Shown: in pieces, positions 14,694-18,716 of the stretch | How the letters are laid out: every line of letters begins with the position of its first letter | How positions within the stretch are numbered: the stretch's first letter is position 1 | Assembly: GCA_943323675.2 (NCBI GenBank) | Contig: CALPIR020000016.1 | Location: 1 to 18,716, forward strand | Direction of reading: 5' to 3' | From: Chitinophaga pinensis | GTDB taxonomy: Bacteria > Bacteroidota > Bacteroidia > UKL13-3 | Length of the DNA stretch: 18,716 nucleotides | The notes under the pieces: model-generated | The model's input: only the letters and a program-made list of their open reading frames with translations | Database searches by the model: none | Told to the model about the DNA's origin: nothing | Translations under genes and position numbers: made by a program

Positions 14694-15206
14694 CTACCTT
14701 TTGTACGCTGAAACCACAGTATTAACAAGGCTCTCGTCACTTTTTTCGGGTAACTCGATAACCACCTCACTTTGGGCATAAAACGATGCCCTTTCGGTTA
14801 ATTTATGGGTAATAAATTGCAATAACTCGTCACCTTTAAGTCCTTTAACTAAGGGTCTTGGCCTTTTTGCACGCACCAATCGGCTATAAATAAATGTGGG
14901 CTCAGCTTTTAAATACACTGTAAGCCCCTCCTTTTTCATAAACGACATGTTGTTATGGTAACAAGGCAAACCTCCTCCTGTGGCAATTACATGTGGCTTT
15001 TCATTAGGTACATTCCTCAATACCTCAGCTTCAATTTCCCTAAATACAACTTCACCCTTCTCTGTAAACAATTGTTCTATGGAATTATTGGTGCCTTGTT
15101 CTATCAACTTATCAGTGTCTAAAAATGGCATAGATAAAGCCCTAGCCAACCTTTTACCAAAGGTGGTTTTACCAACAGCCATAAATCCTATTAAGTAAAT
15201 GTGCAT
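14694..15206 (-). CDS. aroK: Shikimate kinase
   Basis: Phosphorylates shikimate with ATP in the aromatic amino acid pathway. From the chosen start the protein has 170 residues. The Walker A loop is GFMAVGKTT (7-15), where most relatives have GxGKST. Asp32 in FLDTDKLIE binds shikimate/Mg, VVFREIEAEVL supplies the substrate arginine, IATGGGLPCY the glycine-rich substrate loop, and RAKRPRPLV the lid arginines. The ATG at 15204-15206 (MHIYLIG) is preferred: the in-frame ATG at 15222-15224 lies in the loop of a hairpin and would add GSHFN, which the family lacks. It follows the DoxX gene by 36 bases and may be co-transcribed with partial attenuation at that hairpin. Confidence 0.94.
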   Translation of the reverse strand: MHIYLIGFMAVGKTTFGKRLARALSMPFLDTDKLIEQGTNNSIEQLFTEKGEVVFREIEAEVLRNVPNEKPHVIATGGGLPCYHNNMSFMKKEGLTVYLKAEPTFIYSRLVRAKRPRPLVKGLKGDELLQFITHKLTERASFYAQSEVVIELPEKSDESLVNTVVSAYKR

Positions 15207-15212
15207 ATTAAA

Positions 15213-15238
15213 ATGGCTGCCCATTGATGAGCAGCCAT
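15213..15238 (-). terminator. Hairpin between the DoxX gene and aroK (weak terminator or attenuator)
   Basis: ATGGCTGC (15213-15220) pairs with GCAGCCAT (15231-15238) around a 10-base loop, right after the DoxX stop. Only TTTTAAT follows on the minus strand, so termination is probably incomplete and aroK may be read through. Confidence 0.55.
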
Positions 15239-15242
15239 CATT

Positions 15243-16391
15243 TTATTTTCTAATTCCTCTTGGACCAACTTTACCTTCCATGTATAGTTTTACTTTCTCG
15301 AAGGTTGGTATTCCGTATGCACTCCACTTTTTAATCACTACATTGTCTTTCATCAATAGTAAACCCGGATTACTGCGCACCATCGATTTAAGTGGCGTAA
15401 CATCCATGTTATAATAACTAAAGGCAAATTGATGTTCGTGGCGATAGGGTTCCACCTCTGTCAAGGTGGTATTTGTTAATGCCCAAAATGGAATACCTGC
15501 AAGCGCACAATCATTGGCTAATTGAGCAATTTGTGGCTCAATACCCGTTCTAGATTTCAAAATATTGGTTTGAACCAAAATCATCCTAAATCCTTTTTGC
15601 ATCAATAACGTATCGGTATAGTCTTGCCCACTTACATCAAACAATTTAAAATCATGTATAGGAGCTTTATCACCTTCTACAATCACTTTATCTATCCTGT
15701 CAACAAACTTATAGGTGTCATCAACATTGCCTACCTCATTCACGCCAAATTCAAACTGTTTGCCATCTTTTTCGTAAATAAATACCATGGCAACTGAGTC
15801 GCGTTTGGCATCAGGTGGTAGTGTCATTAATTGGCCAATATCATTGCCCACTTTATATGGCAAGAAATCTATTTTAGGCAAAAACATGTAGGTGTTAAAA
15901 GTAAAAAACGTAATTACCAATAGCGATACGCCAAGCGCTATGCTAAGAATAGTTTTATTAGCCACAATGGGCTTGATGTGTTTTTGTCCGATAAACATTA
16001 TTAGAATAAATACCAACAACAGCACATCTTTTAAGAATGATTCAACTGGCTTTAATTTTATGGCATCACCAAAACAACCACAATCTGTTACTTTATTGGT
16101 TATGGCACTGTAACCTGTTAATAGCGTAAAAAACACAATCATCAATAGCAGTAACCACATATTTAATCGGGTGTAAGCACCAATTAACAATGCAATACCT
16201 ACCATAATTTCGAAAATACAGATAAACATGGCCATGCTTACTGCATAATCAACAAAAAAGTGCATGTTAAAAATTTCGAAATACTCTACTAGTTTATAAC
16301 TAAAACCTATGGTATCATTGGCTTTTATAAGTCCTGAAATGATGAAGAGTACACCAACTAAAATTCGGCTTATTTGAGTTAATATTTTCAT
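15243..16391 (-). CDS. DoxX/MauE-type membrane protein with thioredoxin-like C-terminal domain
   Basis: 382 residues, matching the Bacteroidota BT_3928-type family. The first 170 residues form a DoxX/MauE-like membrane part with about five helices (roughly 8-24, 47-70, 76-95, 118-137, 147-167). Between the third and fourth is the cysteine motif VTDCGCFGDA (Cys104, Cys106), typical of MauE-like proteins. After a linker, the region from about 230 looks like a thioredoxin-fold domain on the far side of the membrane but lacks a CxxC pair; only one Cys (in NDCALAG) remains, so a redox-inactive or different role is possible. The likely role is membrane electron transfer or disulfide chemistry, inferred from family only. 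The upstream gap of 81 bases holds a promoter-like pattern with a dyad in its spacer. aroK follows. Confidence 0.8.
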   Translation of the reverse strand: MKILTQISRILVGVLFIISGLIKANDTIGFSYKLVEYFEIFNMHFFVDYAVSMAMFICIFEIMVGIALLIGAYTRLNMWLLLLMIVFFTLLTGYSAITNKVTDCGCFGDAIKLKPVESFLKDVLLLVFILIMFIGQKHIKPIVANKTILSIALGVSLLVITFFTFNTYMFLPKIDFLPYKVGNDIGQLMTLPPDAKRDSVAMVFIYEKDGKQFEFGVNEVGNVDDTYKFVDRIDKVIVEGDKAPIHDFKLFDVSGQDYTDTLLMQKGFRMILVQTNILKSRTGIEPQIAQLANDCALAGIPFWALTNTTLTEVEPYRHEHQFAFSYYNMDVTPLKSMVRSNPGLLLMKDNVVIKKWSAYGIPTFEKVKLYMEGKVGPRGIRK

Positions 16392-16408
16392 GTGTTATAA
16401 TATGTTGT

Positions 16409-16439
16409 TAAAAGTAATTCACACCATTACGTGAATCAA
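16409..16439 (-). promoter_or_regulatory. Possible promoter with dyad filling the spacer (DoxX gene)
   Basis: On the minus strand TTG (16437-16439) and TACTTTTA (16409-16416, one mismatch to TAnnTTTG) are separated by 20 bases. Exactly these 20 bases form the dyad ATTCAC-N8-GTGAAT (16417-16436). That is the geometry of an operator in a promoter spacer, but the match may be chance. Confidence 0.35.
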
Positions 16440-16472
16440 TAATTGAATAAACTTAATTTATAAATAATAGTT

Positions 16473-17021
16473 TTATTTAACTTTTTCGTTTAAGTGTATC
16501 AAAGCAAATACACCATAGTTAATCATATCTTGAAAATTGGCATCGATACCTTCGCTCATGATGGTTTGTCCGTTTGATGACTGTATTTGACGAATACGCA
16601 ATAACCGCATCAAGATCATATCGGTAAAAGTACTCACCAACATATCGCGCCATGCTTCACCATAATCATGATTTTTTTGCATCATCAACGTTTTGGTTTC
16701 AAGCACATGTTTATCATATAACTTGGTTAGCGTATCTATGTCAATATCTAAATTACCTTCCTCTTTTAATTCCATCTGAATCAAACCAATTACACAGTAA
16801 TTTACAATACCCATAAACTCACTTTCAATACCTTCATTTATTTGCATGCTACCATTTTCCTCAATGGTACGAATCCTTTGTGCCTTAATAAATATTTGAT
16901 CGGCAATTGAACTCAATCGCATAACGCGCCATGATGTGCCATAATCTTTACTTTTACTCAAAAATATATGGCGACACTTATTAATAACGTGATCGAATTG
17001 TGTTGAAGTTTGATTTATCAA
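16473..17021 (-). CDS. DUF1599 protein (two tandem domains)
   Basis: Member of the DUF1599 family, which InterPro, as I recall, describes as a nucleotide-modification-associated domain; biochemical activity is unknown to me. The protein is an internal duplication: residues about 11-84 (KSKDYGTSWR, RIRTIEENG, NEGIESEFMGIVNYCVIGL) repeat as about 101-177 (KNHDYGEAWR, RIRQIQSSNG, SEGIDANFQDMINYGVFAL). The paired DYGxxWR and EGI motifs are the recognisable signature. The start is uncertain: GTG at 17046-17048 extends the frame, but it lies at or before the start of the predicted transcript, so I prefer the TTG at 17019-17021 (MINQTSTQFDHVI), which fits family length. The DoxX gene lies 81 bases downstream. 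The gene is divergent from folP. Confidence 0.8.
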   Translation of the reverse strand: MINQTSTQFDHVINKCRHIFLSKSKDYGTSWRVMRLSSIADQIFIKAQRIRTIEENGSMQINEGIESEFMGIVNYCVIGLIQMELKEEGNLDIDIDTLTKLYDKHVLETKTLMMQKNHDYGEAWRDMLVSTFTDMILMRLLRIRQIQSSNGQTIMSEGIDANFQDMINYGVFALIHLNEKVK

Positions 17022-17049
17022 AATGGTAATGTTTAATTTGTAAAGCACA

Positions 17050-17078
17050 CAAAAATAATGGACATACCCAAATTACAA
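17050..17078 (-). promoter_or_regulatory. Promoter of the DUF1599 gene, overlapping the start of folP
   Basis: On the minus strand TTG (17076-17078), 18 bases, then TATTTTTG (17050-17057), a perfect TAnnTTTG. The element touches the folP ATG at 17058, and the upstream box is inside folP. A transcript start near 17043 excludes the GTG start of the DUF1599 gene. A weaker TTTG-N21-TAATTTG pattern on the plus strand (ending 17040) may serve folP. Confidence 0.5.
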
Positions 17079-17927
17079 GCGCACAATACAAAATTATCAC
17101 TAAACTGCCGTGGTAAACTACTGGTATTAAGCCAGCCAACAGTTATGGGTATTTTAAATATTACCCCCGATAGTTTTTTTGAAGGAAGCCGCATGCAGGC
17201 ACTTGACGAATTGCTTAAAAAAGCAGAAAGCATGATTGCACATGGCGCAACATTTATTGACATAGGAGGCTACAGCACACGCCCAGGTGCAGCTGAGGTA
17301 AGTATTGATGAGGAAATTAGTAGAGTGGTGCCTGCAGTTGAACACCTTAATAAATATTTACCTGATGCTATTTTATCCATTGATACATTTAGGGCCAAAG
17401 TTGCAAAATATGCAATTGATGCTGGCGCTCACATCATTAATGACATTAGCAGTGGCGAAGATGATGCAGATATGTTAGCCACCGTTGCCCAATTGGGTTT
17501 TGTTCCATACATCATGATGCATAAACGCGGAACGCCAAAAACCATGCAACAGCATACGCAGTATGATGACGTTACTTTGGATGTTTTGACCTATTTCAAT
17601 CAAAGAATTGCACAAGCCTACCAAGCAGGAATTGTTGATTTAGTCATTGATCCCGGATTTGGATTTGCTAAAACACCAACGCAAAATTATGAGCTATTAA
17701 AAAATCTTCATCATTTTCACATCACAGAATTACCTGTTTTGGTTGGTGTTTCTCGCAAAAAAATGATACAAAATATAACCAATACAGATGCCGCAGGCGC
17801 ATTAAATGGCACCTCTGTTGTTCATACTATTGCGCTATTAAATGGAGCTAAAATTTTGCGCGTACATGATGTGAAGGAAGCCATGGATTGTATTAACATT
17901 GTAAAAGCTACTTATGGAAATATTTAA
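17058..17927 (+). CDS. folP: Dihydropteroate synthase
   Basis: Condenses 6-hydroxymethyl-dihydropterin pyrophosphate with p-aminobenzoate to give dihydropteroate in folate synthesis, the sulfonamide target. At 289 residues it is a normal TIM-barrel DHPS. Motifs: VMGILNITPDSF (29-40), IDIGGYSTRPGA (67-78) with the sulfa-contact loop, IDTFRAKVA, IINDIS, DPGFGFAKT, GVSRKKMI and the C-terminal RVHDV. All pterin- and phosphate-binding landmarks are present. The ATG at 17058 is the only reasonable start before SQPTVMG; it lies 36 bases from the divergent DUF1599 start. The last 14 bases overlap the start of dacA, so the two are translated together. Confidence 0.96.
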   Translation: MDIPKLQAHNTKLSLNCRGKLLVLSQPTVMGILNITPDSFFEGSRMQALDELLKKAESMIAHGATFIDIGGYSTRPGAAEVSIDEEISRVVPAVEHLNKYLPDAILSIDTFRAKVAKYAIDAGAHIINDISSGEDDADMLATVAQLGFVPYIMMHKRGTPKTMQQHTQYDDVTLDVLTYFNQRIAQAYQAGIVDLVIDPGFGFAKTPTQNYELLKNLHHFHITELPVLVGVSRKKMIQNITNTDAAGALNGTSVVHTIALLNGAKILRVHDVKEAMDCINIVKATYGNI

Positions 17928-18716
17928 AATATTTAGTTTTCAATTTACCCTTGTTAACCTAATTGACTTGGGACTCTTGATTGCAGTAATTTACCAATTA
18001 TACCGAATGCTTAAAGGGAGTTTGGCATTTAACATGATGGCTGGTTTACTTACAATTTATGCCGCTTGGCTGGTGGTTCGTTTTTTTAATATGCCACTAA
18101 TGGAAACGGTTTTGGGTGAGTTTACCAAAGTGGGATTTTTAGCGATACTTATTGTATTTCAACAAGAAATTAGAAAGTTTTTGTTACTAATTGGCAGAGG
18201 CCGATTGGCCAGAGAAAACCAATCTATATTTAGATTTTTACCTTGGAATTGGAAAGTAGAAAAGAACTTCAATACCAACTATGAAGATATTGCAGACACC
18301 TGCGAAATATTGGCATCAACCCACACCGGAGCATTATTGGTTTTCCCCAAAACCAGTGAAATGAAATTTATTGGTGCAAGTGGTGAGGTACTAGATGCAC
18401 ACATTAGTAAAAAATTACTCTTAAGTATTTTTAACAAAACAAGCCCGTTGCATGATGGTGCGGTTATTATAGCAAACAGTAAAATTAAGGCAGCCAATGC
18501 CGTTTTACCCATTAGCGAAAACCCTGAATACCAAAGCAGGTATGGGTTGCGTCATTTATCAGCAATAGGCATTACCGAACAAACAGATGCTGTGGCACTG
18601 ATTGTAAGCGAGGAAAGAGGTACAATGGCTTATGCCGTAGGAGGAAAAGTAACTGAAAACATATCGCGACAAGATGTTCTTGATTTTTTAACCAAAGAAT
18701 TTAGCCACGATATGCT
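17914..18716 (+). CDS. dacA: Diadenylate cyclase, CdaA/DacA type (3' end cut by window)
   Basis: Membrane-bound cyclase that makes cyclic di-AMP from two ATP, a regulator of osmotic and envelope homeostasis. About 267 residues are present and the reading frame is still open at the edge. Three N-terminal membrane helices span roughly 14-90, then the QQEIRKFL and GRGRL region leads into the DAC domain: GALLVFPKT, LDAHISKKLL, then LHDGA with the catalytic Asp181-Gly182-Ala183, and RHLSAIG at 213-219. The second motif is normally RHR; here residue 215 is Leu, confirmed by codons CGT CAT TTA. The start ATG at 17914 overlaps folP by 14 bases in another frame, so the genes form one operon. Activity may differ because of the motif change. 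Confidence 0.92.
   Translation, partial: MEIFKIFSFQFTLVNLIDLGLLIAVIYQLYRMLKGSLAFNMMAGLLTIYAAWLVVRFFNMPLMETVLGEFTKVGFLAILIVFQQEIRKFLLLIGRGRLARENQSIFRFLPWNWKVEKNFNTNYEDIADTCEILASTHTGALLVFPKTSEMKFIGASGEVLDAHISKKLLLSIFNKTSPLHDGAVIIANSKIKAANAVLPISENPEYQSRYGLRHLSAIGITEQTDAVALIVSEERGTMAYAVGGKVTENISRQDVLDFLTKEFSHDM

Noticed and set aside
18279..18512. 77-codon minus-strand open frame
   Set aside because: Antisense to dacA, whose DAC domain is clear in the plus frame.

Overview
The window looks like chromosomal DNA of a Bacteroidota species. The signs are AT-rich sequence, several promoter-like matches to the Bacteroidota pattern TTG/TTTG-N(18-20)-TAnnTTTG, weak Shine-Dalgarno sites, the alternative GlmU-like protein, a cysteine-free type B ribosomal protein L31, a DUF1599 protein, a DoxX/MauE plus thioredoxin-like fusion, and a folP-dacA pair. 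The genus cannot be fixed from sequence alone. No rRNA, tRNA, CRISPR array, prophage or insertion sequence was seen.

Layout. 1-8249 (minus strand) is core metabolism and envelope: the 5' part of malate dehydrogenase, both subunits of a 3-oxoacid CoA-transferase, clpS, plsY, a 1452-residue exported protein of unknown function, then tpiA behind its own terminator. The 1452-residue gene, plsY and clpS are almost contiguous and probably one operon. 8250-10983 is an accessory island: two tandem copies of a two-gene cassette (an exported lipoprotein followed by a small secreted protein), the wreck of a third small-protein gene, a strong terminator, and repeat-rich non-coding DNA. 10984-12510 (minus) carries the GlmU-like gene and rpmE2. 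12511-14257 holds a plus-strand phosphoribosyltransferase gene set between a possibly decayed gene and an 830-bp non-coding block full of imperfect repeats and palindromes. 14258-17021 (minus) carries HU, shikimate kinase, the DoxX/thioredoxin-like protein and the DUF1599 protein. The window ends on the plus strand with folP overlapping dacA (cut by the window edge).

Most genes are independent housekeeping functions. The candidate for an undescribed system is the lipoprotein/small-protein cassette at 8519-10463. In each copy the secreted small protein follows the lipoprotein by 13-17 bases. The two small-protein genes share an 81-base stretch with no difference at all, although the partner lipoproteins have diverged widely. 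I recognise neither family. A secreted-effector plus surface-partner pair (for instance toxin and immunity) is a hypothesis only. Other points worth checking are an altered RHR motif (RHL) in the diadenylate cyclase, a dyad that exactly fills a promoter spacer before the DoxX gene, and the intergenic repeat families.
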